A DNA stretch of 64,000 nucleotides, taken from assembly GCF_000943555.1 (NCBI RefSeq), contig NZ_JTDV01000008.1, forward strand, positions 1 through 64,000. Reading direction: 5' to 3'. Positions 36,784-46,150 of this stretch are shown one piece after another. A program made the translations under genes and the position numbers. The stretch comes from Neotamlana nanhaiensis. GTDB lineage: Bacteria > Bacteroidota > Bacteroidia > Flavobacteriales > Flavobacteriaceae. The notes below the pieces were generated by a model. That model was given only the letters and a program-made list of their open reading frames with translations. It made no database searches and was not told where the DNA came from. Every line of letters begins with the position of its first letter. Position 1 is the stretch's first letter.

Positions 36784-37510
36784 TTATTCATACATTGGTA
36801 TTGCCTTTATTATTTTGATTTTTGGTATTTTATTTATACCTAAAATTGTAGATCGTGTAACCAATGGCGATGTTACAAGAAACGAAAGCCGTAGCGATTT
36901 TGCCAATAAAAAAGGGCAACCTTCTAATTTACTTTTTATTGATAATAATGGCGAAAAACGTAAAGTACCAGCATTTAGTTTTACAAATCAAGATGGTAAA
37001 TTAGTTACTAATAAAGATTATTTAGGAAAGGTTTATGTGGTTGAATTCTTTTTTACAACCTGCCCAACTATTTGTCCAAGAATGAATGCTAACTTGGTAC
37101 AAATTCAAAATACCTTCAAAGATTTTGAAAATTTTGGTGTGGCATCGTTCACCATAAATCCTGATTATGATACACCAGAAGTTTTAAAACAATATGCCGA
37201 TAATTACGGAATTACAAATCCAAATTGGAATTTATTAACTGGAGATAAAGATGCCATTTATGAATTAGCGAACATCGGATTTTTTATTTACGCGGCACAA
37301 AATGAAGATGTTTTAGGTGGTTTTGAGCATTCTGGAAACTTTGCATTGATAGATAAAAACGGATTTATTCGTTCTAGAGCAGACGAAAATGGAAATCCAA
37401 TTATATATTATAAAGGCATTATTTCTGAAGAAGAGCAAGTTGATGACGATGGTGTGCAACAAGAAATTAGTATTTTAAAAGAAGATATAGCCAAATTATT
37501 AAAAGAATAA
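36770..37510 (+). CDS. SCO family copper chaperone for cytochrome oxidase
   Basis: The 246-residue protein has an N-terminal membrane anchor (about 5-26) and a thioredoxin-like SCO domain with the copper motif TTCPTICPRMN (CxxxC). The conserved copper-ligand His is probably the one in FEHSGNFALIDKNG. It delivers copper to the CuA site of subunit II or acts as a thiol reductase. It overlaps the degenerate SCO upstream by 14 bp and is 1 bp from the DUF420 gene. Confidence 0.94.
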   Translation: MKKTNYSYIGIAFIILIFGILFIPKIVDRVTNGDVTRNESRSDFANKKGQPSNLLFIDNNGEKRKVPAFSFTNQDGKLVTNKDYLGKVYVVEFFFTTCPTICPRMNANLVQIQNTFKDFENFGVASFTINPDYDTPEVLKQYADNYGITNPNWNLLTGDKDAIYELANIGFFIYAAQNEDVLGGFEHSGNFALIDKNGFIRSRADENGNPIIYYKGIISEEEQVDDDGVQQEISILKEDIAKLLKE

Positions 37511-37511
37511 T

Positions 37512-38039
37512 ATGAATACAGATAAAAACTTAGGGAACGAAAAAAAGTATAACAAACTCATCGTTGTGTTATCGGTAGTTATTCCAATTGTAGTGGCTTT
37601 GCTATTTGGAATAAAGTTAGATATTGAGTTACCCATATTTTTACCTCCCGTTTATGCTATAATTAATGCATTAACTGCTTTGGTATTGGTTTTAGCATTT
37701 ATTCAAATTAAGAATGGAAATGTAAAAGCGCACGAAAGACTAAATAAGTTTGCTATTTTATTATCGGTATTGTTTTTGGTAATGTATGTATTGTATCATA
37801 TGACGAGCGACTCAACAAAGTATTTAGGCGATTATGCAGTTGTTTACTATATTATTTTAATCAGTCACATTATTTTATCGGTTGTAGTTATTCCATTTGT
37901 GCTAATAACCTATGCACGTGCTATAACTAATAACTTTGAGTTGCATAAAAGAATAGCAAAAATTACTTTTCCATTATGGTTGTATGTGGCTATTACTGGA
38001 GTAATTGTTTATGTAATGATTGCGCCTTATTATAATTAA
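37512..38039 (+). CDS. DUF420 (CtaM-like) membrane protein
   Basis: The 175-residue protein has five predicted transmembrane segments, with YVLYHMTSDSTKYLG and HIILSVVVIPFVLITYARA typical of DUF420. CtaM-type proteins are needed for heme-copper oxidase maturation in Firmicutes. Its position after SCO supports the same role here. Confidence 0.9.
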   Translation: MNTDKNLGNEKKYNKLIVVLSVVIPIVVALLFGIKLDIELPIFLPPVYAIINALTALVLVLAFIQIKNGNVKAHERLNKFAILLSVLFLVMYVLYHMTSDSTKYLGDYAVVYYIILISHIILSVVVIPFVLITYARAITNNFELHKRIAKITFPLWLYVAITGVIVYVMIAPYYN

Positions 38040-38077
38040 ACAGTATTTTTATTATAAACTTTAAACCGCGCTATAGG

Positions 38078-38296
38078 ATGAAGCATAAATTGCTGTTTTT
38101 TTTATTTTCTATTTTTCTTTTATTAGAAGGAAATGCGCAATGTGCTATGTGTAGAGCGGTTTTAGAAAGTGAAGAAAGCCAAACAGCAGCCGAAGCTATT
38201 AACGATGGTATTGTGTATTTAATGGCAATCCCTTACTTACTCGTTGGAGGATTAATTTTCTTTATTTATAAGAAATATAGCACGTTAAAAAAGTAA
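38078..38296 (+). CDS. Small exported CxxC membrane protein
   Basis: The 72-residue protein has a signal peptide ending GNAQ, so the mature N-terminus would begin near QCAMCR, placing a CxxC pair at the very end. A single transmembrane helix follows (about 46-64), then a short basic tail. Small proteins of this type follow oxidase assembly genes in relatives. Metal or redox binding is an inference from CAMC and context. I do not know a named family. Confidence 0.75.
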   Translation: MKHKLLFFLFSIFLLLEGNAQCAMCRAVLESEESQTAAEAINDGIVYLMAIPYLLVGGLIFFIYKKYSTLKK

Positions 38297-38394
38297 TAAA
38301 ATTTTTTTTCTAATATTTATGTAACATTTCTTTGTATTGATAGTCTAAGAAGAAAGACTTTTAACAAGTCAACTAATCAATCAAAAAAACAGAA

Positions 38395-39096
38395 ATGTTA
38401 AAAATTAACCAGCTTCACAAATCCTATCCCATAGGAGATTCAAGTTTACATGTTTTAAAAGGAATCGATTTATCGGTTGATGAAGGCGAAATGGTCGCTA
38501 TTATGGGATCTTCGGGTTCAGGAAAGTCAACCCTTTTAAATATAATAGGTATGTTAGATGAAGCTGATACTGGAGATTATATTCTCGATGGCTTACCTAT
38601 TAAAAACCTTACCGAAAAAAAAGCAGCCGTTTACAGGAATAAATTCTTAGGATTCATTTTTCAATCCTTCAACTTAATCAATTATAAAAATGCTATCGAA
38701 AACGTGGCATTACCGCTTTATTATCAAGGTATAAAACGTAAAGAACGTATTGAGAAAGCAAAGTTTCATTTAGAAAAGGTTGGTTTGTTAGATTGGGCCG
38801 ATCATTTACCTAAAGAACTTTCTGGAGGGCAAAAACAACGTGTGGCCATAGCACGAGCCTTAGCTGCAAATCCCAAATTATTACTTGCCGATGAGCCAAC
38901 TGGGGCTCTCGATACCAAAACGTCTCACGAAATTATGGCTTTTATCCAAAGTCTTAACGACGAAGGTAAAACCATATTAATGGTAACTCACGAAGAAGAT
39001 ATTGCAAACATGTGCAAGCGTATAGTGCGCCTACGCGATGGTGTTATTATGGAAGATAAAAAAGTAACCCAAGTAAGAGCAGAACAGTATGTTTGA
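38395..39096 (+). CDS. ABC transporter ATP-binding protein, MacB/LolD type
   Basis: The 233-residue ATPase has Walker [10 protein letters not shown] (about 39-47), signature [15 protein letters not shown], Walker [13 protein letters not shown] and the H-loop VTHEEDIAN. The length and sequence fit the MacB/LolD branch that powers mechanotransmission rather than import. Its end overlaps the first permease by 8 bp, starting a five-gene efflux operon. Confidence 0.95.
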   Translation: MLKINQLHKSYPIGDSSLHVLKGIDLSVDEGEMVAIMGSSGSGKSTLLNIIGMLDEADTGDYILDGLPIKNLTEKKAAVYRNKFLGFIFQSFNLINYKNAIENVALPLYYQGIKRKERIEKAKFHLEKVGLLDWADHLPKELSGGQKQRVAIARALAANPKLLLADEPTGALDTKTSHEIMAFIQSLNDEGKTILMVTHEEDIANMCKRIVRLRDGVIMEDKKVTQVRAEQYV

Positions 39097-40318
39097 TTTA
39101 GATCTTTGGCGCGAAATTTTTCAAAGTATAAACATGAATCGTACCCGAAGTGTACTCTCTGGGTTTACGGTGGCCTTTGCCATTTTATTGTTTGCCATTC
39201 TTTTTGGTATTGCAAATGGTTTGCAAAATACTTTTAACGATCAATTTGTTGATGATGCTAATAACTCAATTTTTATTAGGTCTGGTTTCACTTCAAAAGC
39301 ACATAAAGGTTTTCAAGCCGGACGAAAAATTCAGTTTGAAAATAAAGACTACAATTTTGTAAAAGAAGAGTATAACGACGACATTGAATATTTAACTGCA
39401 CGTGTTTACAAAAGCTTAAATGCATCATATAAAGGAGAACAAAATACTTACGATGTGCGTGCCGTACATCCCGATCATCAGTTTTTAGAGCGCACCATTG
39501 TAAAAGAAGGGCGCTATATCAATTTTAATGATATTAAAAATTTAAGTAAAGTGGTGGTTGTAGGGCGTTTAGTTGAAGAGGATTTATATAAAAAAACCAC
39601 CGCATTAGGAAAGTATATTAATCTTAGTGGTATTCAGTATAAAATTGTTGGTGTTTTTGAAGATGAAGGTGGCGATTACGAAGAGCGCCGCATTTATATG
39701 CCTATTACCACCGCACAAAACATTTATGGTAACAATAATTATATCGATGAAATAAATCTTACTTACAATCCAGAAATGAGTTCCGATGAAGCCTTAGCCT
39801 TTGGTAATAAAATGCTGGCTAAATTAAAGGATCGATTTTCTGTAGCTAATACCGATCAACGTGCTATTAGAATATGGAATATGGCTCAAGGCACAAAACA
39901 AGTCGATATTATGACCTCTAGTTTAACCGTAATTATTTTAATAATTGGTTTAGGTACACTTATCGCGGGTATTGTTGGTATAAGTAATATTATGATTTTT
40001 ATAGTAAAAGAGCGTACCAAAGAAATTGGTATTCGTAAAGCCCTTGGGGCATCACCAAGATCTATCGTATCTATTATTTTAATAGAGTCTGTTATAATAA
40101 CAGCCATTGCAGGTTATATAGGTTTATTGGCTGGAGTTGGCGTTTTAGAGTTAGTTGGTCCGTCGCTAGAAACCTATTTTATAAAAGACCCAGGTGTAAG
40201 TACCAGTTTAGTATTTGGTGCCACTATAACGCTAATTGTTGCCGGAACCATTGCAGGATATTTACCAGCTAAAAAGGCATCACAAATTAAACCCATTGTA
40301 GCACTTAGAAACGATTAA
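39089..40318 (+). CDS. ABC permease, MacB/FtsX type (first)
   Basis: The 409-residue protein has an N-terminal helix (about 22-44), a large periplasmic MacB-type domain (about 45-270) and three C-terminal helices with IMIFIVKERTKEIGIRKALGASPRSI, the FtsX signature. It works with the ATPase and the adaptor to drive export through TolC. It overlaps the ATPase gene by 8 bp and ends 2 bp before the second permease. Confidence 0.94.
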   Translation: MFDLDLWREIFQSINMNRTRSVLSGFTVAFAILLFAILFGIANGLQNTFNDQFVDDANNSIFIRSGFTSKAHKGFQAGRKIQFENKDYNFVKEEYNDDIEYLTARVYKSLNASYKGEQNTYDVRAVHPDHQFLERTIVKEGRYINFNDIKNLSKVVVVGRLVEEDLYKKTTALGKYINLSGIQYKIVGVFEDEGGDYEERRIYMPITTAQNIYGNNNYIDEINLTYNPEMSSDEALAFGNKMLAKLKDRFSVANTDQRAIRIWNMAQGTKQVDIMTSSLTVIILIIGLGTLIAGIVGISNIMIFIVKERTKEIGIRKALGASPRSIVSIILIESVIITAIAGYIGLLAGVGVLELVGPSLETYFIKDPGVSTSLVFGATITLIVAGTIAGYLPAKKASQIKPIVALRND

Positions 40319-40320
40319 TC

Positions 40321-41565
40321 ATGCTTAAATTTTTATTAGAAAGAGATACTTGGCAAGAGATTTTCGATAGTTTGGGAAAAAACAAACTACGATCTATACT
40401 TACCATGGTTGGCGTTTGGTGGGGCATTTTACTACTCATAGGTTTATTAGGTTCTGCTCGAGGATTAGAAAATGCTTTTAACCGTTTATTTGGCGATTTT
40501 GCAACAAACACCGTATTTGTCTGGGGGCAAAGTACCAGTAAAGCATTTAGAGGCTTTCAAGAGGGTAGACAGGTAAGTTTAAGTTTATCTGATGCTAAAA
40601 ATATTGAAGCCAATGTAGAAGGTGTCGAGTTTGTATTGCCACGAAACCAAAGAAGTATAAGTGCTACTCGAAATTTTTTAACGGGTAGTTTTCAAATGGC
40701 GGGCGATTATCCATTACTCGATCAGCTTCAAAAAAAGAAACTTATTCATGGGCGTTTTATTAATCAAAATGATATTGACGACAGAAAGAAAGTTGTGGTA
40801 ATGTCCGAAGACGCTTATCAGCAATTATTCGAAAAAGATGAAAAAGCTATTGGCGAATATGTTGAAATTAACGGAATAAACTTTAAAGTTATTGGTCTTT
40901 TTGAGGTTGGAAACATTAATATGGGACCTCGAACCGATATGCATATTCCGTTTACAACCTTTCAGCAAATTTATAATAGAGGTGATAAAATTGGTTGGAT
41001 GATGATTACAGGTCGGCCACAATTCGATATTAAACAAATTGAAGCCGACGCTAAACTTTTATTAAGAAACTTAAATAATATTCACCCAGACGACCAACGT
41101 GCTTTTGGCAGTTTTAACTTAGGTAACGAGTTTAAAAAAATGACTGGATTTTTAGTCGGTATGCAGTTTTTAACCTGGTTTGTTGGTATTGCAACTTTAA
41201 TAGCTGGTGTATTTGCCATTGGTAATATTTTACTCATTACCGTAAAAGAACGCACCAAAGAAATAGGCGTTAGGCGAGCTTTAGGGGCAACACCTTACGA
41301 AATAAAGCGACAAATTGTAGTTGAAGCCGTGTTTTTAACACTAGTAGCAGGTGTTTTAGGCATTGTAACCGGCGGATTGATTTTAATAATTATGGATTAT
41401 CTTTTTGGTCAAGGGCCAGAAGCAGCCATAGTAAACGCATCCGTATCAATTTCGGTTGTATTTGTAGCCTTATTAATATTAGTAGCATTGGGGTCTTTAA
41501 TTGGATTAATTCCAGCATTTAAGGCCACAAGTATAAAACCAATAGAAGCATTAAGAGAAGAATAA
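40321..41565 (+). CDS. ABC permease, MacB/FtsX type (second)
   Basis: The 414-residue paralogue of the preceding permease has the same layout and the motif LLITVKERTKEIGVRRALGATPYEI. Two different permease genes for one ATPase suggest a heterodimer, whereas classic MacB is a homodimer fused to its ATPase. It lies 2 bp after the first permease and 12 bp before the adaptor. Confidence 0.94.
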   Translation: MLKFLLERDTWQEIFDSLGKNKLRSILTMVGVWWGILLLIGLLGSARGLENAFNRLFGDFATNTVFVWGQSTSKAFRGFQEGRQVSLSLSDAKNIEANVEGVEFVLPRNQRSISATRNFLTGSFQMAGDYPLLDQLQKKKLIHGRFINQNDIDDRKKVVVMSEDAYQQLFEKDEKAIGEYVEINGINFKVIGLFEVGNINMGPRTDMHIPFTTFQQIYNRGDKIGWMMITGRPQFDIKQIEADAKLLLRNLNNIHPDDQRAFGSFNLGNEFKKMTGFLVGMQFLTWFVGIATLIAGVFAIGNILLITVKERTKEIGVRRALGATPYEIKRQIVVEAVFLTLVAGVLGIVTGGLILIIMDYLFGQGPEAAIVNASVSISVVFVALLILVALGSLIGLIPAFKATSIKPIEALREE

Positions 41566-41577
41566 ACAATCAAAAAA

Positions 41578-42696
41578 ATGAATAAAACAGTAAAAATTAT
41601 TTTAGGAATCGTAGTTTTAGTACTATTAGTATTTGTATTAAAATACTTTAAAGATGCCAATTCAAAAGCTATTGAAGATTTTAAAGTAGAAGAACCCTTC
41701 TATACTTCAATAAATACAAAAGCTGTAGCAACAGGAAAGCTAAATCCAGAGGAAGAAGTAGAATTAAAGCCTCAAATTTCTGGTATTGTAGACGAGATTA
41801 TGGTAGAAGAAGGTGACATTGTTAAAAAAGGTGATCTTATTGCTAAAATTAGAGTCGTGCCAAACGAGCAAAGTTTAGTAAGTGCAAGTAGCCGTATAAA
41901 AACAGCGCAATTATCATTCAATAACGCAAAAACGCTTTACAATAGAAACAAATCGTTGTTCGATAAAGGTGTTATTTCGCAACAAGATTTCGAAAATAGC
42001 GAGTTATCTTTCAATCAAGCGAAAGAAACTTTAGCGCAAGCTCAAAACGATTATCAAATAATAAAACAAGGATCCTTATCTGGAGGTAATTCGGCAAATA
42101 CTAATATTATTGCACAAATTCCGGGTACCATTTTAGAAATTCCAGTGCGTGAAGGTGATCAGGTTATTGAAAGTAACAACTTTAATGCGGGTACAACCAT
42201 TGCTACAATTGCCGATATGAGTTTAATGATTTTTGAAGGAAAAGTAGATGAAGCCGAAATAGGAAAACTTAAAGAAGGCAAAGAAATTAAAGTGGTTTTA
42301 GGAGCCATAAACGATAAAGAGTTTCCTGCTATTTTAACCTTTTTAGCACCAAAAGGTATTGAAGAAAACGGTGCAGTTCAATTTACTATAAAAGCCGATG
42401 TTAAACTAGATTCGTTAACAAATATTCGCGCGGGTTATAGTGCCAATGCCGAAATAGATATTGAAGCAAAGGATAGCGTTTTTGCTATTCGTGAAGCCTT
42501 ATTACAATACAATAGAATTACCGAAAAACCTTTTGTTGAAATTCTTGAAGAAGAAGGGAAATACCGCAAAGAAAATGTGGAGTTAGGATTGTCTGATGGA
42601 ATTAACGTTGAAATTCTTGAAGGCGTAAAAGAGGGTGACAAAATTAAAGTATGGAACAAAGCATCAAAAGATAATGAAGATGAAGAAAACAACTAA
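41578..42696 (+). CDS. Periplasmic adaptor (HlyD/MacA type)
   Basis: The 372-residue protein has an N-terminal anchor (about 5-22), a split lipoyl domain (GKLNPEEEVELKPQISGIVDEIMVEE... and PGTILEIPVREGDQV), a coiled-coil hairpin (about 100-160) and beta-barrel and membrane-proximal domains, ending in an acidic tail. It would bridge the ABC permeases to the TolC channel. It ends 1 bp before the TolC start. Confidence 0.93.
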   Translation: MNKTVKIILGIVVLVLLVFVLKYFKDANSKAIEDFKVEEPFYTSINTKAVATGKLNPEEEVELKPQISGIVDEIMVEEGDIVKKGDLIAKIRVVPNEQSLVSASSRIKTAQLSFNNAKTLYNRNKSLFDKGVISQQDFENSELSFNQAKETLAQAQNDYQIIKQGSLSGGNSANTNIIAQIPGTILEIPVREGDQVIESNNFNAGTTIATIADMSLMIFEGKVDEAEIGKLKEGKEIKVVLGAINDKEFPAILTFLAPKGIEENGAVQFTIKADVKLDSLTNIRAGYSANAEIDIEAKDSVFAIREALLQYNRITEKPFVEILEEEGKYRKENVELGLSDGINVEILEGVKEGDKIKVWNKASKDNEDEENN

Positions 42697-42697
42697 T

Positions 42698-44017
42698 ATG
42701 AAAAACATTTTTATAGCGTGTTTACTGTTATTTGTTGTCTCTGGTGGTTATGCTCAGCAAAAAACATGGACACTAGAAGCTTGTGTAATGCATGCCATTG
42801 AAAATAATATTTCAATAAAACAGGCGCAAAACACAATTTTAACTAACGAACAAGATATTAAATCTTCCAGAGGGCAGTTTTTACCATCATTAGGCGCTGG
42901 TGTTTCTCAATCGATGAGTTTAGGACAATCTGAAATTTATCCTGGGCAGTTTGTCGATCGTACATTTCACTCAACAAACGTTGGTTTTAGTGTGTCACAA
43001 ACGGTTTTTAATGGGTTTAGAAATACGTATTTATATCAACAATCTAAACTCACAAAAGAAACTAATAATTTGGAGTTGAATAGAATAAAGGACGATATTT
43101 CGCTTAATGTGGCAAACGCCTACTTAAATGTATTATTTAACAAAGAAAATTTAGAAACGGCGCAAGCACAATTTGAATTTAGCAAAAAGCAACTTAATCA
43201 AATTCAAGATTTAGTTGATGCAGGTGTACAACCAAAAGCAAATATTTATGATGCCGAGGCGACTTTAAGTCGAGATGAGCAGCAAGTAACTTTAGCCGAA
43301 AATAGTGTGAATTTAGCCTTGTTAAACTTATCGCAATTATTACAAGTGCCATTTCAAGGATTTAGCATTGAAGAAGTAGAAATTGATAATCCTTCTGAAG
43401 CGTTACTTTATTCGAACGTTGAACCGGTATTGAATTATGCTATGGAAAATCGTAACGAAATAAAAGTAGCCGAAAAAAATATTGAAAATGCGCAGTTAGG
43501 AACAAAAATAGCTAAAAGTGGCTATTTGCCTAGTTTAACCTTTGGTTATGGATTCAATTCTGGAGCAAACTTTTCTAATTTAATTTCCAGTAATTCCTTT
43601 TTTCAACAAATAAACGATAATAAAGGACACAGTTTTAACTTAAACCTAAATATTCCAATTTTTACGAGGTTTCAAAATAAAACATCGGTTGCAAAAGCAG
43701 AGATTCAAGAACAAAATAGTTTGCTGAATTTACAGCAACAAAAATTAAATTTAGAATCTAATATACAAAGTGCGTTTACCGATGCTCAAGCTGCTTTTAA
43801 AGCGTATCAAGCCGCTAAAAAGTCGTTAGCATCTCAAGAATTAGCGTTCAATAACTCCAAAGAACGTTTCGATTTTGGAGCGATGACGGCTTTCGATTTA
43901 GAGCAGGCTCGCGTACAACTTATAAATGCACAAGCTTCGTTAATAAATGCTAAATACGATTTTGTGTTTAAAACAAAAGTATTAGATTTTTATATGGGTA
44001 AATCCTTAACAAATTAA
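42698..44017 (+). CDS. TolC family outer-membrane channel
   Basis: The start at 42698 (1 bp after the adaptor stop) gives a clean signal peptide, MKNIFIACLLLFVVSGGYAQ; in-frame ATGs at 42674, 42680 and upstream lie inside the adaptor gene. The 439-residue protein shows the two-fold TolC repeat with helical segments such as AYLNVLFNKENLETAQAQ and FGAMTAFDLEQARVQLINAQ. It provides the exit duct for the ABC efflux pump. A hairpin at 44061 closes the operon. Confidence 0.94.
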   Translation: MKNIFIACLLLFVVSGGYAQQKTWTLEACVMHAIENNISIKQAQNTILTNEQDIKSSRGQFLPSLGAGVSQSMSLGQSEIYPGQFVDRTFHSTNVGFSVSQTVFNGFRNTYLYQQSKLTKETNNLELNRIKDDISLNVANAYLNVLFNKENLETAQAQFEFSKKQLNQIQDLVDAGVQPKANIYDAEATLSRDEQQVTLAENSVNLALLNLSQLLQVPFQGFSIEEVEIDNPSEALLYSNVEPVLNYAMENRNEIKVAEKNIENAQLGTKIAKSGYLPSLTFGYGFNSGANFSNLISSNSFFQQINDNKGHSFNLNLNIPIFTRFQNKTSVAKAEIQEQNSLLNLQQQKLNLESNIQSAFTDAQAAFKAYQAAKKSLASQELAFNNSKERFDFGAMTAFDLEQARVQLINAQASLINAKYDFVFKTKVLDFYMGKSLTN

Positions 44018-44021
44018 TATG

Positions 44022-44029
44022 TAATTTTG
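44022..44029 (+). promoter_or_regulatory. Candidate -7 box TAATTTTG upstream of tsaB
   Basis: A perfect TAnnTTTG lies just after the TolC stop, but a terminator-like hairpin stands between it and tsaB. Confidence 0.35.
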
Positions 44030-44060
44030 CAATCTAAGCATTGTGAATTTTTACTAATAT

Positions 44061-44088
44061 AATTCCCGCTTTGGCGGGAATTTTTTTT
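44061..44088 (+). terminator. Intrinsic terminator ending 4 nt before tsaB
   Basis: AATTCCCGC pairs with GCGGGAATT across a short loop, followed by eight T residues. The tsaB ATG is at 44092. Confidence 0.85.
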
Positions 44089-44091
44089 AAT

Positions 44092-44766
44092 ATGACTACA
44101 TATATCCTTAATATAGAAACCGCGACTACAAATTGCTCGGTTTCGGTATCAAAAAACGGAGAAACTATTGCCTTAATTGAAGATAACGATAAAGGTTACT
44201 CGCACGCCGAACGCCTGCATGTTTATATTGATGACGTTTTAAAACAGGCCAAATTAACACAGCAAGATTTAAGCGCCATTGCCGTAAGTAAAGGACCTGG
44301 ATCTTACACAGGTTTGCGTATTGGTGTATCGGCCGCAAAAGGGCTTTGTTTTGCCTTAAATATTCCATTAATTTCGGTGCCAACCTTAACGGCTTTAGCG
44401 CATCAAGTTAAAGCTAATGAAGGGGTAATTGTTGCTATGTTAGATGCAAGACGTATGGAAGTGTATTCGGCGATATTTGATGCCAATTTTAATCAAGTTA
44501 GAGAAACCCAAGCTCAAATTTTAGACGATAACGCTTTCGCGGAAGATTTAAAACAAGGTAAAGTACATTTTATTGGTAACGGTGTTGACAAAACTAAAAC
44601 ATTAATTCCGCACGAAAATGCCGTTTTTATTGAAGGTAAATTACCTTCTGCCAACGAAATGAGTTGTTTAGCTTACAAAAAATATGAAGCTAATGCTGTT
44701 GAAGATGTCGCTTATTTTGAACCGTATTATTTAAAAGATTTTGTCGCTTTAAAATCGAAGAAGTAA
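44092..44766 (+). CDS. tsaB: tRNA threonylcarbamoyladenosine biosynthesis protein TsaB
   Basis: The ATG at 44092 is chosen; an upstream in-frame TTG at 44071 lies inside the terminator stem. The 224-residue protein opens TTYILNIETATTNCSVSV and contains SKGPGSYTGLRIGVSAAKGL, both typical of TsaB. It partners TsaD and TsaE in making t6A37 of ANN-decoding tRNAs. A convergent terminator separates it from the minus-strand MscS gene. Confidence 0.95.
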   Translation: MTTYILNIETATTNCSVSVSKNGETIALIEDNDKGYSHAERLHVYIDDVLKQAKLTQQDLSAIAVSKGPGSYTGLRIGVSAAKGLCFALNIPLISVPTLTALAHQVKANEGVIVAMLDARRMEVYSAIFDANFNQVRETQAQILDDNAFAEDLKQGKVHFIGNGVDKTKTLIPHENAVFIEGKLPSANEMSCLAYKKYEANAVEDVAYFEPYYLKDFVALKSKK

Positions 44767-44783
44767 CTCGCGAACATAAAAAA

Positions 44784-44816
44784 AGACCTGTCAGGTTTTA
44801 AAAACTTGACAGGTCT
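44784..44816. terminator. Bidirectional terminator between tsaB and mscS-like genes
   Basis: AGACCTGTCAGGTTTT pairs with AAAACTTGACAGGTCT, with A-runs on the left and A/T-rich sequence on the right. It lies between convergent genes. Confidence 0.8.
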
Positions 44817-44838
44817 AAAATATTTCAAAACTTAATGT

Positions 44839-45654
44839 TTAAGCGTCTTTGTGTATTTCAACACTGTGTGGGTAAGGAATTTCAATACCAGCAGCATCAA
44901 GAGCTAATTTTACATTTTCAGTTACATCAAAATAAACGGTCCAATAGTCTTCACTTTTACACCAAGGTCTAGTTGCAAAATTAACCGAACTATCGGCAAG
45001 TTCTAAAACTGTTACAGCAGGTGCAGGATCTTTTAAAACTTTAGGATGGGAGGTTAATACATTCATAATAACTTCTTTAGTTTGTTTAATATCAGCATCA
45101 TAGCTTACTCCAAAAACTAAATCTACACGACGCGTACCTTCGGTAGTGTAATTAATAATATTCCCATTAGATAAAGCTGCATTAGGGATAATAATTTCTC
45201 TATTTGAAAGTCCTGTAAGTTTGGTTGTGAAAATTTCAATTTCTTTAACCACACCAATCTCACCTTGGGCTTCAATTAAATCGCCAACTCTTATAGGTTT
45301 AAAAATCATAAGTAAAACACCACCAGCAAAGTTACCAAGCGAACCTTGTAGTGCCATACCTATTGCCAAACCAGCAGCAGCTAAAATAGCAGCAAACGAA
45401 GTTGTTTCAACGCCTAAAGTGCCAAGTGCAACAATTATTAAAACAATTTTTAAAATCCAGCCCACAAGGTTTAATAAAAACTTTTGCAAACTTTCGTCGT
45501 ATTCTTGTTTTAGCATTACTTTTTTAATGCCTTTCATTAATTTTTTTATAACCCACGATCCAATTATCCAAATGGCAAGGGCGCCAACAATTTTAAGACC
45601 GTAATCTAAAATTAAGTCCATCCATTTTTCTGTGTCAATGTTTGTTAAATCCAT
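44839..45654 (-). CDS. Small-conductance mechanosensitive channel, MscS family
   Basis: The 271-residue protein has three N-terminal helices (about 14-36, 58-78 and a pore helix near 83-112), then the Gly/Ala-rich pore stretch AGLAIGMALQGSLGNFAGG and the family sequence IFKPIRVGDLIE. The C-terminal cage domain follows. It opens under membrane tension to release solutes after osmotic downshock. It stands alone, with 142 bp of AT-rich sequence before the next minus-strand gene. Confidence 0.95.
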   Translation of the reverse strand: MDLTNIDTEKWMDLILDYGLKIVGALAIWIIGSWVIKKLMKGIKKVMLKQEYDESLQKFLLNLVGWILKIVLIIVALGTLGVETTSFAAILAAAGLAIGMALQGSLGNFAGGVLLMIFKPIRVGDLIEAQGEIGVVKEIEIFTTKLTGLSNREIIIPNAALSNGNIINYTTEGTRRVDLVFGVSYDADIKQTKEVIMNVLTSHPKVLKDPAPAVTVLELADSSVNFATRPWCKSEDYWTVYFDVTENVKLALDAAGIEIPYPHSVEIHKDA

Positions 45655-45796
45655 AATTATTTATTGTTTGTTAGTGTTTAAATTTATAATTATTGTAATC
45701 GTTTTCATCGGTTTTTAGATGAAATTATTGTTAATGTTTCTTTCTGTTATTTACGACACAAAATTTTTTGATAGTCACAAAAAATTAAAGTTTATT

Positions 45797-46150
45797 TTAA
45801 AAAAGTAAACTAACTAGCGCAAGAATTGCAGGAACCGATTGTACATAAAATAATTTTATCTTTTTAGTAGAATAGGCGCCATACGCACCGGCAATAATTA
45901 CGCAACATGTAAAAAATATAGCAACACAATTATCGTTTTTAAAAATTGAAAATAAGATGCCAGCAGCTAAAAAGCCGTTATACAAGCCTTGGTTTGCAGC
46001 AAGCACTTTAGTATCGTTAGCAAAGGCTTCCGATTTTAGCCCAAAAGTTTTCATGCCTTTTGGTTTGGTCCATAAAAACATTTCTAATACTAAAAAATAG
46101 AAGTGTTCTAAAGCTACAATTGAGAGTAGAATTATAGTGAAAATTGTCAT
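45797..46150 (-). CDS. DUF1304 family membrane protein
   Basis: The 117-residue protein has four transmembrane segments. The motifs [18 protein letters not shown] and [13 protein letters not shown] are those of DUF1304. The function is unknown. Its start overlaps the stop of the upstream DUF255 gene by 4 bp, so the two are translated together. Confidence 0.88.
   Translation of the reverse strand: MTIFTIILLSIVALEHFYFLVLEMFLWTKPKGMKTFGLKSEAFANDTKVLAANQGLYNGFLAAGILFSIFKNDNCVAIFFTCCVIIAGAYGAYSTKKIKLFYVQSVPAILALVSLLF

Noticed and set aside
45221-45604. Plus-strand 127-codon frame opposite the MscS gene
   Set aside because: The minus strand encodes a clear MscS channel; the opposing frame is a shadow.
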